Positions 38,573 through 53,137 of a stretch of 64,000 nt of DNA are shown here, in pieces (within the stretch, counting starts at the first letter, position 1; every line of letters begins with the position of its first letter). The DNA comes from Latrodectus hesperus (Eukaryota; Arthropoda; Arachnida; Araneae; Theridiidae), in NCBI GenBank assembly GCA_037975125.1, contig CM075854.1:68151761-68215760 (forward strand). The letters are read 5' to 3'. The position numbers and the translations under genes were made by a program. The notes beneath the pieces were generated by a model that worked only from the letters and a program-made list of their open reading frames with translations, was not told where the DNA came from and ran no database searches.

Positions 38573-38860
38573 TGTGTGAAAAAAATCATAATCTGTTGTA
38601 CGCCTGAAAGCTTCAAAGCTACAATCTTTAGCACGGTGCGCCCTAGGTTCCATTTCAAACAACCATTCCTATCAATAGTAAAATAAAAGCAAGAACAAAT
38701 AGATAAAGTTGTAAAGATTTGTTTTTTTTAGGTTACAAGGATTTTTCTCTGCAAATATAAAATTGATTTCCAATGAATGAATAGGCTATGAATAAAAATT
38801 CAATTTTCTTAGGTGAATTGTTGTGATTTCTTATTATTAAATAAATACATATTTTTATTT
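38573..38860 (+). terminator. Arginine kinase 3' UTR with poly(A) signals
   Basis: AATAAA occurs at 38682-38687, 38791-38796 and 38840-38845. The first is followed about 40 bp later by a T-rich stretch (GATTTGTTTTTTTTAGG), which favours cleavage near 38700. The later signals could give longer transcripts. Confidence 0.7.
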
Positions 38861-41244
38861 TTATTTATATGCAACTATTTTACACATTGCAGTAAAATAT
38901 TTCCTCTTTCGGTAAAAAAAAAGGTAATAAGTAGTCTTTAATAAAATTGTTGATAGTTTTCTCGATTAAACGTCATTTACTCAATTATGTCTCCAAATTT
39001 ATTGTTAAATGATGCTATATATTGTAGTTTTAAATATTAAATTTTATCTTTCCTAAATACAAAAAATATATTTGAATATGTTTAAAAATTACTCAGAATA
39101 TATATCACATACTTTATGAGGAAATAAATTTAAATTTAACGTTGTGTGTTCTGAATTTTTATGTATGTAAACGTTATGAGAAATTTGGTAAATCCTAAGA
39201 AAAATCAGTAAATAAATTTAGATTGTGTGCTAAGTACAATGAAAATCAAGACAAAAAATCTTGCATAACAATTTATTATATTTTAGTAAAATATTATATA
39301 TATCTAAAGTCACCAAAAAAATTTAATACATATAATTAAACGATTAAAAATGTGAATAGCCAAATTTATAGAAAACAACTTTAAAAAAATGCCGTTCATG
39401 ATTTCCTGCATCATAATATATCAGCTATAGAAAATATTTCAGGATTAGTTCACGCTTTATCAGTCGTATAATGTGGCATTTAATTAAAAAAAATTATTCG
39501 AAACACTAAAAAATACGGTACAAAATTTTTAACTCAAATTATTAAGATTATGTTATACTCTTGCGTTTCAATTGAGTATAAAAGCATTTTACGTAAAAAA
39601 GACAAAAAGTTTTGAACAATCAGTTTAACGCCATTTCTTTCAATAATTTTACCTTATAGGTAATATTACTCAAAAATATTGTTCTGGTGAAATCCCTGTA
39701 TCTATTATTTTTTTGTAATTACGCGTAGTATGCTTTGTTGCAATTCAATTTATAGCTTAGTGCTATAAATATAATACAGTGCAAAATTTTAAATCCTGGA
39801 GCTGGAGAAATATGCTAATTGAGTATCCGGAACTAATTCACAGTATACAGAAAATGTATACATTTTTTTTTGGATATTTATACAGATTTTTTGGAAATAT
39901 AACGTTGTTTGCACACGATTATACCCAAGCACAAAATGCCGGATGCACTTTGAGAATCAGAACAAAAAATCCTATACTAAACGATGTATTCATGTATGAA
40001 GAAACTGTTTCTGATTAACTCTGAAACCACACACATTACAGTTTTTTTTATATTACTTATATTTCTCAACACACACTCATATATATAATTAATATTATAA
40101 AATAAACCACCAATCATTACATAATATTTATAAATGACAATTGTTTTGTTCTATGTAATATCATCTATATCGGCTATATCTCAATATGCTAAGATCTTAA
40201 GCTCATGGTTTTCCACTTTAATATGAAAAGTCAACGTGTTAATCCGTATGATATGACTAACTTATAATAATAAAATTTATTTTAGTATGTTGTTGCTGCG
40301 AATTTGATTTAGAGTATTTTAAGGTAAATGAATATTTCTTCAATTCACTTTTGTCGCGCGCGCGTAAAATCTTTGATAAATATTTAATCTAAAGATTATA
40401 TATATAATTATTTGATTATTATAAATATGTAGTAAGAAATATGAGCTAATAGTACAGCACAGTAATAAAATTTAATCCGAAAAATATTAAACAATCTATA
40501 CCATAAAAAATCAACTTATGCTAAAACTTTGCCACTATTAGATATCAAAGGAGCATATAACATGACGTTCTAATTCAAAAATGTTCTTAGCACGTTATTT
40601 TTTGAAAAAATAATGTATATGTAGTTTAAAAATTTAGAAGCTTAAAAATAATCTCATTTAGTAATGCGATCGTCAAGTCAGCTTCAGACACAGAGTGTAC
40701 CCTAAAGTAATGATAACGGAGAATATTTAAAGTACTTGTATATCAACCAAGTATGCAGATGCATGAAGCACTGAAGTTGAAAGTATAAATTCTGATACAT
40801 GGCGAAGCACCCGAAGAACTTTCCCTCTGCATATAGATATACAGGCAGATAAATAAATTTGGAGATATAAGACAATAGATATTTGAGTTTGGATCGTATA
40901 ATTTAAAATTACTCAAACTTTCTCAATGATATCAATCAAAGAAAAATTTTCTAATGATAGTTTTCTAAAAGATTTGGCCTTAAGTAATCACTACTATGCA
41001 GTTGCCTCATATTCAGATAAGTCTAAATGCAATGTATAGCGATCATTCAGAATGTTCTTTATAAAAAATTTGCAAATAATTTCATTGTTTGTGCTCAAAC
41101 AGTGATAAAAAAACACCTTATAAATAACTTTACAATTTTGATCATGTATGTATAACTTCTTGGAAAAAATAAATTTTGTAAGTGGATTTTCAAAATTTAA
41201 TCAGTGGCTCCTAAAATGTTCATTAAAAAAAGTATAATGTAATT
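38861..41244. other. AT-rich intergenic DNA, no gene supported
   Basis: Holds a (CG)5 tract at 40355-40364 and a 79-codon + frame (39779-40018) with no recognisable domain or promoter. Otherwise nothing is seen. Confidence 0.55.
40355..40364. repeat. (CG)5 dinucleotide tract
   Basis: Five CG units inside CTTTTGTCGCG...GTAAAATC, a setting resembling the tract at 611-620. Confidence 0.9.
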
Positions 41245-41246
41245 TA

Positions 41247-42126
41247 CACTGCTGGCCACCGTAAATGCAACCCTCTGAAGGAAGCATGCAAAGAGCATGA
41301 AATTTACAACATGCATTAGCGGGGTTGAGATATGCAAATGATTAGAATTTCAGCGCAGACCACATCACGCGCATCTGTGGCGTCACAGATGTTTTTTTAT
41401 TATTTTTTATGATTAAGTATGCCTCGTAGAAAACGGCTATCATTTTTTGACAAAGGAAGGCTAGTGGCCTACTGAGACTGTGTATTATCTTTTAGGGAAA
41501 TCGGTAGTCGTGTTGGATGAAACCAAACAACTGTAATGCGGATATGTAATCGTTGCATGCAGAAGAGTATGACGGACTGACGCGCGCGCGCGCGTGTTCG
41601 ATATAATCCACCTCAGTGCACCACTTCACGTGGTGACAGACAAATTGTGCGCATGGCAGTGACGGATCTCTCAGCCACATCACGAACCATACCACAGCAC
41701 ATCCAGTTTGAAACGCATCCTTCTGTATCTGCGCGTATCATTCGACGCCATTTACAGCAGAGTAGTCGGTCCGCAAGAATTACACTGCTTCGTCTACACT
41801 TGATGCAGAACCACAGACGTCTCCACCGCCAATGGTGCGATGAAAGAAGGATGTGGATGGCAGAATATAATGAAATTGCCTTTACTGACGAGTTACACTT
41901 CTGTCTGCAGCACCACGATGATCACATTCGAGTCTGGAGACACTGTGGACAGAGGATGCTGAACAAATGCGTTATGCACCGCCATACTGGTCCTGCATCG
42001 GGTATTACGGTATGGGACGGTATTGGATATCCCTCTAGAACTCCTCTAGTACGCATTGCCGGTACTTTAAACAGCCAGCGCTATATCTCCGAAGTGATGC
42101 AGCCAATTGTCCTTCACAGAAGTCTA
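41247..42126 (+). mobile_element. Tc1-like DNA transposon, 3'-truncated
   Basis: The left end CACTGCTGGCCACCGTAAA follows a TA (41245-41246), the target dinucleotide of Tc1/mariner elements. The same end and the internal string GATATGCAAATGATTAGA recur in the copy at 53262. Sequence homology to the transposase stops near 42115, before the second and third catalytic acidic residues. No right inverted repeat is visible, so the copy cannot move by itself. Confidence 0.8.
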
Positions 42127-42129
42127 TAA
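41419..42129 (+). pseudogene. Tc1-like transposase pseudogene
   Basis: Translation from ATG 41419 gives MPRRKRLSFFDKGRLVAY, a stop, then LSFREIGSRVG, a stop, then NQTTVMRICNRC, which is the paired DNA-binding domain. After a (CG)7 expansion at 41581-41594 the frame resumes at QCTTSRGDRQIVRMAV and stays open to 42129. This later part includes SARIIRRHLQQS, the first catalytic Asp in FTDELHFCLQHH, and HTGPASGITVWDGIGYPSRT. The DNARPH Asp and the final Glu of the DD34E triad are missing. Several stops, one expansion and the 3' truncation make this non-functional. Confidence 0.85.
41581..41594. repeat. (CG)7 expansion inside transposase sequence
   Basis: Alternating CG separates two segments of the same transposase reading order, so it appears to have arisen within the element. 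Confidence 0.85.
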
Positions 42130-42221
42130 ATTTAATCATTTGATACTTGGTAAACATGTTATCTACAAAATAAATTTTGTTCTGATATCTCTTGTCTTTC
42201 TTTGTGTTGCAATTTGGGTGT

Positions 42222-42222
42222 C

Positions 42223-42253
<31 letters not shown>

Positions 42254-42274
42254 GCACGCATACACACACACACA
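42222..42274. repeat. Compound (CA)n-(CG)8-(CA)n microsatellite
   Basis: CA units run from 42222, then (CG)8 at 42239-42254, then CACGCATA and further CA units to 42274. The Thr/His and Arg/Ala frames over it on both strands are artefacts. Confidence 0.95.
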
Positions 42275-42289
42275 GCATTGTGTTTATAA

Positions 42290-45200
42290 CTCTTATATAT
42301 TTTAATATATTGAATGGTAAATATAAAATAAATTTTGTTTTTCAATAATGCATCTATATATGAGTAATTGCAAAGTAAAAAATAGATACAAAATGCAAGA
42401 TTATTTTACAGTTGCTTCAATTTTAATTCAAGAAATGTAGAAATTCTTGTAAAGTTTGTTAGGATCGAGTAAGTTTTTCAAGAAACCAAAAGAAAAATTT
42501 CACATTTTTTTATTTTAATGAAATATGCATTAAATTAAGATTATAATACTATATTTGTATAATATTATTATAATACTATATTAAGATTAATCTACTATAT
42601 TTGTCATTCCGTCAATCAATATAGAAAAAATGTTATTATTAGTGGAAATTCACAAAGTATCTCAATTTAACTGCGTATTTGTTCTCTATGCTTTAAAAAA
42701 ATTATATAATTTAATACTTACTATTTTAAAAAAGTGGAAATAAACATTTTAATTTCTTTTGAAACTCATTAATTTATAAAGCTTGCTTCTTAATTAAGTA
42801 AAATTTTTTACAAATGAATGTTATACTCAGCTTGATGTAATTTCTAGACTTCATTCAAAAATAATTAGTTCTCAAAAAAGAAAATTGTTTTATTTATCAT
42901 AATAAGAGATTTGGGACAAGATTTTTTGAAAACTTCTCTGAATTACTGCTCCTTGATAAATTTTCATTTTTTACGTCTGAATCAGATAGCTTAAACCTTT
43001 TCAGAGTCCCTCCCTGAATTTTGTTTATCTTTCCACGAAGTTGAAGTTGCAGAGAACTACCTCATAATTCTGAACAGAAAATCATGCACGAAGTCCACCA
43101 GATGCCAATCGATTGCGTTATTCAAGTAGTTTCTTCTACCATTTCAAAAAAAAAAAAAAAAAAAAAAAAAAAAGAAGAAGAAGAAGATGCAATTAATGGT
43201 GAAAAATGCAAGTCAGCTATTTTTCTTAACCACCAGGCAATTTTTAAGGGGTCACCATGATACCTCAGCGTGACTGCATTCTTTAAAACTTGACATAGTA
43301 TCAGGTAGAATTTTCTTTCTGTTACCAAGAATATTCAGTCTCTTTCAAGAAGAGAATTCATATTCAAAAAATAATCCTCTGTTTAAGAATGAAATTTTTC
43401 ATTGTGATTTCTTAAATGTTTCATTATAATAATAACATTTCGTTCCTATTATTATATTTATTCGTGGCTTATTGTCTGTTCCTAAATTATTATTAGTATT
43501 TGAGAGAAAGAATCTAAATGTTACATCATTAATATGACACAAGGATTCATTTCGGGTAAAATTCCTTTAAGAAATTTAAGTTCCTTCATTGAAATATTAG
43601 CAAATACTAACATCAAATCTTCAAAGTTTTAGGAAAACAATTTTATCGCACAATGAGCCACGAGTAAAAATTGCAGAAAAACGCAGTTGATTTAATTCTC
43701 TTACTATTTATCGTAATTGTATAATATTTTTGTTCTTTAAGTTATGTATCTAAAGTTGAGATTATTTATATGGACAATTTCAAAATATACATTTTAAAGC
43801 TCGAAATTTATAAGCATCTTGATTTCATAAAACTTGCTTCATGGAACACTATCTATAAATCAGTCAGATTTTTCCGTTAGTTCTAAGTCTTGCGATCATG
43901 ACGAATTGTATATTCACTATAGCGCTAAAACGGTCTACAAACTATATTTTCTTCCCGCTAAAATTTGGATATCTATAGCTTGCTTTTGATCACAATTGTT
44001 ATTTTACCCATTGTAAAAAATTTTTTTTTATAAATGTCAGAATTAAAGATTTAAAAAGTATTTTTAATGATTTAATAAAGTTAAATGGAACAATAAACAT
44101 GAAAATTATTTCCTTTTGTATGTTTTTTGTACCGCAGCAGTACTTGTAACAATCTTAATGCTAGTTCTGTCAAGATGTTAGTCACATGATAGATTAAAAA
44201 ATTATAAATTAAATATATTTTTAACTTTGTTTTTAATGTCATTCTTTAGTTTTCTCCGTTTCACTTTCGTTGTTATTTGATAAAAGTACTTTGATTCGAT
44301 GATTTTTATCATATCCGATGATTAAATTGTACAATTGTACCTACTGTTTTTATTATTAGTTTCCTCCTTTACAAAAGAAAATCACGAAATTTTATGAAAA
44401 TAATTTAGACCTACTACGTTATCTCTTATTTAACTTTGTAACATTTTCCTCACTATTTTTATGTGAATTTCAAGGCGATGATTCGTTGTTTTGCCAATCT
44501 TAATTTTTCAATTAGGGATATTTTTCAAAACAGAAATGGAAATAAAAACATGGACGTAAAAATATTGAATATGATTCACGAAATTAAAAGTTTGAAATTA
44601 TTTTTCAAAAGCACGTGTATCATGTATTTGAGGTTTCCCTTACTCATGCTGAAAACACTATATTTGTATTTACATGAGGAAAAAATATTTTGGGTGAAAT
44701 TTAATGACTTTAAATAATTTTGCTTACTAGATATTTACGAATACTTCAAAACTAGACACATAAATCAACATGATTCCTGAATTATTTATAATTTTGAATG
44801 TTAAATTATTTTAATTAATACTTTTTATAAGCAAAGTTGAAGTTTTTTCTAAATTTTTCCTTTGAAAAAAAAAAAACTTATTCGCTAGAAATCATCTAAA
44901 CTTTTATTGTAATTTTGTCATGAATGTTTCATTAGTTTTTGTTTACAACATGATCATTATTCACTAAAATAGTGCATAATAATCATTGAAATTTATGTTC
45001 TTAAGTGTAAAATCTTAAAATTTACATTGTTGCTTAGGTGTAAATGTCATAAACAAAACGTCACAATAGACTTGAGTATACGCAAAACGCGTGGTGTCTA
45101 CGCAGGCAGCTTAAGACTAAAATAAAATGAAGGTCGGATATGCAATTAAAGATATACGATACAAATGTAACGATAATGTTTCGTGAATTATGGCTGGAAA

Positions 45201-45299
45201 AAATTACCTGAAGGGCTTCACACATGGATGAATGATGATAAAGGTGGAGGAGGGCGAGGTGTGAAGAGTTCAAAATTAAAAGAAAAGTCGTTTCGTGGT
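42290..45299. other. AT-rich intergenic DNA with a poly(A)-(GAA) tract
   Basis: No gene supported. A28 followed by (GAA)n at 43146-43188 is the main feature and could be the tail of a retroposed copy, but no body is recognisable. Frames at 43122-43328, 44463-44717 and 45061-45273 have no domain. Confidence 0.5.
43146..43188. repeat. A28 followed by (GAA)5
   Basis: A homopolymer run passes directly into GAA repeats. Confidence 0.9.
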
Positions 45300-45890
45300 C
45301 TTGAAAGGCCTTCTAAACCATAGGTAAAGCTGTTACGATAATTGGTAATGAACGACTCAGGGAAACAATTGCAGTAGAATGACCGATTTATAATCCTGCA
45401 GACAAAAAATTCCGAAACTAATCAACAGACTGAAGCGCTATTGTTTAGCAATTGTGTAGGGTGACAAGTATCGAGGTTTACTATGTCCAGACGCCTTCAC
45501 GAAGATGGCCTATTCGCCTACCGTCCTGAATGCTGCCTACCTTTGGAAGTTAGACATCGACTCTTTAGCTTCGACAGCTTAGAATGATGCAGTTGTTTTG
45601 AAGAGAGGTCGAATTTCATTCCCAAAAACATCATTGAAAGAGTGGTCCTGGAGTTTTCGTCTGGTGAGGCAGGCTGAACCAGTGATCTGAGCTCCATGTT
45701 TCTGTCAGAATTAGTAGACAGTAACCGGAGATCACTATTACTAGTAGGTGACCCTTCTCATGTGCGTCTGTTCCGAGGTGGCGTTAGAACTTACTTAGTT
45801 TTGGATGACAATGATCGGGTACACTGGATTCCTTCAGTTCAGCAGCAACTGGAAAGGGAAAATGACATTTGAATGTTTTAGCCAGGTAAT
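45300..45890 (+). pseudogene. Tc1-like transposase relic, second subfamily
   Basis: From about 45390 the + strand reads DRFIILQTKNSETNQQTEAL, then, past one stop, QVSRFTMSRRLHEDGLFAYR and PECCLPLEVRHRLF. This is the order seen in the second helix-turn-helix and linker of Tc1-like transposases. Further on, TSDLSSMFLSEL plausibly corresponds to the W..V.FTDES region with frame damage. Stops and shifts are numerous. The wording differs from the 41-kb and 53-kb copies, so a separate subfamily is likely. No terminal repeats are seen. The 45.65-45.89 kb part is the least certain. Confidence 0.65.
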
Positions 45891-46039
45891 TCTTTCTGTA
45901 ATTTCGTAAAATAACAGCATATTTTAAGTGTAAAATTGGATTTAATTACTCACTTTACAATAGGAAAGAATGCAAGCGGCACAGTGATATTTATTTAGGA
46001 TATACTATATTGGAATAACAATTTCTAAGGAATTCGTAC

Positions 46040-46757
46040 TTAAAACAACCACATACCAGAAGAGGATGACAAATACAATTCTGGCAACATACTAACCTAC
46101 ATTATTCTGATGATGCACAGCATTTCGCAGGATTGAATTAAAGAATAAAGCCATGAGTTTTGACACAACAGAAATGCAACTACCTCTGTTTACAACAACG
46201 TCATTTCAAACGAGAGATGACCGAGATGTCTATGCAATAGCACCTTAGGTGATGGACCAGAATAGAAAAGTGGTATGATCTATTCGATGCTGCTAAACAC
46301 GGATGTGACCAACATGATGCTGTAAACAGCACCGAGATTGGTCTGAATTAAAATGTCGTGTATTTTCAACCTCCAGGGATTTACTGTTCATCTCACCATT
46401 GAAAACACTTCAGTCTGTGATGTTAAGTCAAGGATATTTGATGCTATGGTTGCCAATCTGACTTTCCATACTGTCAAACAATTCAATTTTTGTTTTGCAA
46501 AAGATCTTATTTCTTAACTCAGAGCACGAAATAGGGCTGTACGATAATGGATAATTAACTTTATTGTAGGCCATGCATTTAATATCTCTGTCTTCTTGAC
46601 TGTTTGTGATAGCGGGCCTCAAAGATTTATAAGGATAATCCGTGTGACCTCATGAAACTCATCGATTCCATATTATTCAGATAATCACAGGTCTTCGATC
46701 GACGTGAGCAGCAATACTGAGATATGATACTGAATCGAGTAAACATCTCTCCTTATA
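46040..46757 (-). pseudogene. Tc1-like transposase relic (minus strand)
   Basis: Reading right to left: DSVSYLSIAAHVDRRP and IWNR, then SLRPAITNSQEDRDIKCMA. After a poorly conserved stretch come DQSRCCLQHHVGHIRV, GAIA, TSRSSLV, and finally LRNAVHHQNNVG, a stop, then YVARIVFVIL. This tracks the whole transposase: DNA-binding domain, first catalytic Asp, GAIGY-SRS-LV and the QQDNARPH region. The second catalytic position (46104-46106) is Asn instead of Asp, and a Trp is a stop. The 64-codon minus frame at 46428-46622 is part of this relic. It belongs with the 41-kb and 53-kb family. Confidence 0.75.
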
Positions 46758-46759
46758 CG

Positions 46760-48029
46760 AACCATCACAATTTTCTACCATTATTTCCACAATTTTTTGC
46801 CATGGTATCACAAACAACAACATTCAAATGCAATTTATGTATGAGAAACTTGTCATACAATTCATTAATTTAAACACATTTTAGAGGTTGCTGCTTCCGT
46901 CTATTTTACTTAAAAAAATTGTGGAAAGCTACACATCTACATATCATAGCTTCTTCTTCGTATTCTGTAAATTTCACTAGAAAATCATATCGCCTTTTTG
47001 ATAAAACAATTCTTATAGCCAGCCTAGTACGTTTATGTACAAAATTTTTATATGAAAAAGTTTCATTGCTTTACACAGTTATTGCATTTCCCACTTCAGA
47101 AATAAATGCATATCATACATTTCAAATTTTTGAATAACCATTTACATTTAGTACAACTTTTATTTTTAGAGTTCTGCGTTATTATAGATTTGTAAATTAT
47201 TGTAAAGTGAACAATTTTACTTTTAACAATGCTTTGCAACAGAAAATAGCTGATTTTTATATCTGATATTTGATCTTATTGGTTTTTTCCCCGCAAATGT
47301 GGCAATTATTATTAAGATAGTTGGTCTCAGAGAAAGAAGAAAATAATATGTGTGGTGAAAGAAAATGTATAAATTTCATTAAATTACGTAAGTTGCTTAA
47401 GAAATGAACCCATTAAAAGTTTTCCTCCATAATTCTCAACTGTATAATAACTCATATAATGACTTTTGCAACATTTATTTAAAGCAAACAAAAAATTTTT
47501 TGATAGCATAATGTAAACTAATTTTCTACACCGCTTTGTAATTATACTCTTGATTGAAAAAAATTGAATACGAATAGTCATGTTACTTATCAAAGAATTA
47601 GAATTGTATTCTACTACAAAAATAGGAAGAAAATTTATGATTTCGTTTGTAAAATAAAAAGCTTATAAATAAATTATAAGCAATAATTCTTATTATCTTT
47701 CGCTGAAATTTCAATATTGAATATATTATTAAATTTAATTGCACACACGAGACGTATTTATATATCAATTTACGATTGTGAGATTGTTTAATTTAATCTT
47801 AAATTGTATCAACAAACTACATCTATTGTAATGGGAACCGTCAAAAATTTGTTTTGATTTTTGTAAGAAAACATTTTATTATCCCTTGAAAGGCAATATT
47901 CTATTGCCTACTGGAATCTATTGGTAATCATCTACATTTTTATTAAGTGAAGGAGCAAATTGAAATTTATGGTGACATAACTATAATTTCGGTTTCAATC
48001 GATGTTAAACTTATTTTAAAATTATAAAG
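46760..48029. other. AT-rich DNA, nothing recognised
   Basis: Chance frames of about 70 codons on both strands without domains. Confidence 0.55.
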
Positions 48030-48181
48030 AATACAATTAATTATTTAATAATTAATTGTATTTTACTTACATTTTATTATTAATAAACTATTTATAATAC
48101 AAATTAAGTGTAAACTTTTTTGTTTACACTTAGATTATATCGATTGGTGCTTTTATAAACTAAGCACATTGAATGTGCTTA
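48030..48181. repeat. Cluster of three perfect inverted repeats
   Basis: The first has 16-bp arms (48030-48045 and 48047-48062) around a single T. The second has 11-bp arms TAAGTGTAAAC / GTTTACACTTA (48105-48115 and 48122-48132) around T6. The third has 9-bp arms TAAGCACAT / ATGTGCTTA (48161-48169 and 48173-48181) around TGA. All lie within 152 bp. Function is unknown. A nested miniature transposon or cruciform-prone DNA are options. Confidence 0.75.
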
Positions 48182-49274
<1,093 letters not shown>

Positions 49275-50219
49275 AATTGCAGCAGTAAAGTTCATCTTTG
49301 TATGAAGTTAAGATCAATATATTAATTTACATCATCATTTTTATAGTTCTTTAATATTTTAAAAATCATCGGTTTTCCAATTAAATTTTAAAAATTAATG
49401 AAATATGGGATATAAATGTCAGTTTTATTTTGCGAATTCATTTTACGCATGTTTTATTTTCATCGTGCTTTTATTAAGTATTAAATTTATTATTATGCAT
49501 TAATAGTATTAATATTTTCTGAATATTAAAATTATAAAATTTTCCTTATTCAAATTGTTCCAGATAATTGTGTGGCTACAATGCAACAACAATAAACCTG
49601 AATTAAACATTATTTATTGAATACACAGTCAGACTATTTCCCTAAAAATGTAGTGCTGCCATCTTTGTTGAGAAATGTTACTAAGAGAAAAGATATAAAA
49701 ATTTAAAACTTGTTGTTTTTATAACTTATTTCTATAACAATTACTTTGTACTTTCATTAAAATAGAAATTTAAATTACATTTAAAAAGAATTGTACGCTT
49801 TATAAAATGATTTTTTTATATGTGCATTTAGAAATAGAAAAGATTTTATTTATTTATGCATTGGAACGTTTTTATGTACGTATTAGAAATATTTTTTATT
49901 AATGCATTAGAAAATACGAAGGCATTGCAAATCGAAAACTTACGAAATTATAAATAAAGTTAAGTATTTCTTATTTTTTGCTTACAAGTGGAAGGAGTAC
50001 AAAACAGCTAAAATAAGCTTGCGCATGCAAATACTTGAAAATTTTGTATTTTATTATTTTCTTCTTAATATATTGTTGCAAATTTTCTAAACATTTATAA
50101 AAATATCTGAAATAATTCAAAATTTAGCTTTTTGAGGCTTAAATAATTCTAATTCGATTATTAGATATTGAACTTAGAAAATCACTACTCCACCTCCTTT
50201 TTTTCTCAGCAATTATAAG
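49275..50219. other. AT-rich DNA, nothing recognised
   Basis: No coding or repeat signal that I can support. Confidence 0.55.
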
Positions 50220-50299
50220 TTGCAAAATATTTCGTTATTTGTGGGAAAATTATGTAATTTTTTTCCCCACAAATAACGAAATATTTTGCAAATTGTAAG
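50211..50299. mobile_element. Perfect 26-bp-arm hairpin with flanking 9-bp direct repeats, MITE-like
   Basis: The left arm 50220-50245 (TTGCAAAATATTTCG... GTGGG) and right arm 50266-50291 are exact inverse complements. After a one-base bulge the stem continues as AAAATTA/TAATTTT around a tiny loop. AATTATAAG (50211-50219) and AATTGTAAG (50291-50299) flank it as near-identical direct repeats, as expected of a target duplication. It is very short for a miniature inverted-repeat element. A replication strand-switch is the alternative origin. Confidence 0.5.
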
Positions 50300-50599
50300 T
50301 GTAGTGCTATCATCTTTTAAAAATAATTTAAACCAACAAGATATATTAGAAGTGATCTTTATACTCTTAATACTTTATATAGATGAACACATTGTTTAAT
50401 ATTGTTTTATAAAATAAAATGTGTATTCTTTTATAAGAAAAATGTATGTGATATTATAATTTTATTCGCACTTACTTATTTCTAGAACTCATTAGCTCCC
50501 ATCTCTATGTGGTCCACTTATACTCCTATGTGACTATTATCTTTATGTGGCCACTTAATACCCTAATATATCTGCTAACCCTATGTGCCATTTACATTT
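50300..50599. other. AT-rich DNA, nothing recognised
   Basis: Contains a repeated CTATGTG motif near 50503-50602 (several copies 20-30 bp apart). No gene seen. Confidence 0.4.
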
Positions 50600-50960
50600 C
50601 TATGTGTTTATTTTCATCAGCACATACATGCAGTTGCAGGAAGTTTTGCATTAAAGTCTACGGTAGCTATTCAAAAGGGGTATTTACACAATGAGACCAA
50701 TGCCTTTCAGGCTGCTTAAACACGATACAGGAAAAATATGTTTGAGATATGCATGCTACAATGCCTAGTACACGGATGATCGGTGGAGAGTGATTCTCTT
50801 TACGATTGAACCTAAATTTATCCTCCAAACTTATATGTGATTACAGAAGCAGGCGTTATTTGATTTAGAAAACATGGAACATGCTGTCAATCAAATCACG
50901 TGTTCTTGAAGATATTCATATTGAGTAGGAGGGTCTTTGTTTGAAACATTATTCTATTAA
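50600..50960 (+). pseudogene. Probable Tc1-like transposase relic
   Basis: The + strand gives a STVAIQKGYLH-like string, then after a shift RPMPFRLLKHD, then DDRWRVILFTIEPKFILQTY. This follows the Tc1 order RPM...LPLT, then W..VLFTDESRF.LQ, with the catalytic Asp replaced by Ile. A degraded stretch ending MEHAVNQI follows. Stops and shifts are present. The match rests on short motifs only. Confidence 0.5.
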
Positions 50961-51175
50961 ATAAACTCAAACCTCCGTTTCTTTCAACATTCAACCATGA
51001 CATTTTACGCCTATAGAAATAACAGCTTTGTTTTTTTATGCACGTCTCATTAACTTGAGGTGATAAGTTATTATTTTTTGTCACACGAAGAAAAACCTAG
51101 TCCCCACAATGTTCCTATTGTAGAAAAGTAAATAATTGAGTATTAGAAACAATGAATTAGACTTAATACTGATTG

Positions 51176-52918
<1,743 letters not shown>

Positions 52919-52994
52919 ATCTAAAAGGATTTTACTTGATTAGTATCAAAACGTGACTGAGTTCAAGTTTTGATACTAATCAGGTAAATTAGAT
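52919..52994. repeat. Long near-perfect inverted repeat
   Basis: Arms 52931-52952 and 52967-52988 pair over 22 bp with one mismatch around a 14-nt loop. After a 6-nt bulge the stem continues with ATCTAA (52919-52924) and TTAGAT (52989-52994). Confidence 0.85.
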
Positions 52995-53093
52995 GAGCAA
53001 TGAAAGAGGTAAAGATTACAAAGAATTTTTAAGCTTACTGGGACAGCTAAAAAGCAATCACTATGATATATTGTGAAATGAATATCTGAAAAA

Positions 53094-53137
53094 TTGTTGA
53101 ATAGAATGTGAATTGGGAAATTCATTCTATTCAACAA
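53094..53137. repeat. Inverted repeat with 15-bp arms
   Basis: TTGTTGAATAGAATG (53094-53108) is the exact inverse of 53123-53137. GAATAGAATGAATTG and GTTGAATAGAAT follow as extra direct copies. It lies about 125 bp before the Tc1-like element at 53262. Confidence 0.8.

Noticed and set aside
38395..38662. Two minus-strand frames of 87 and 61 codons
   Set aside because: Antisense shadows of arginine kinase exon 6 and its 3' UTR.
39779..40018. 79-codon + strand frame 1.2 kb downstream of arginine kinase
   Set aside because: No recognised motif, no promoter or poly(A) context, and no splice partners evident.
42035..42345. Three overlapping frames with Arg-Ala and Thr-His repeats
   Set aside because: Translation of the compound CA/CG microsatellite.
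44463..44717. 84-codon + strand frame
   Set aside because: AT-rich chance frame with no recognisable domain or gene context.
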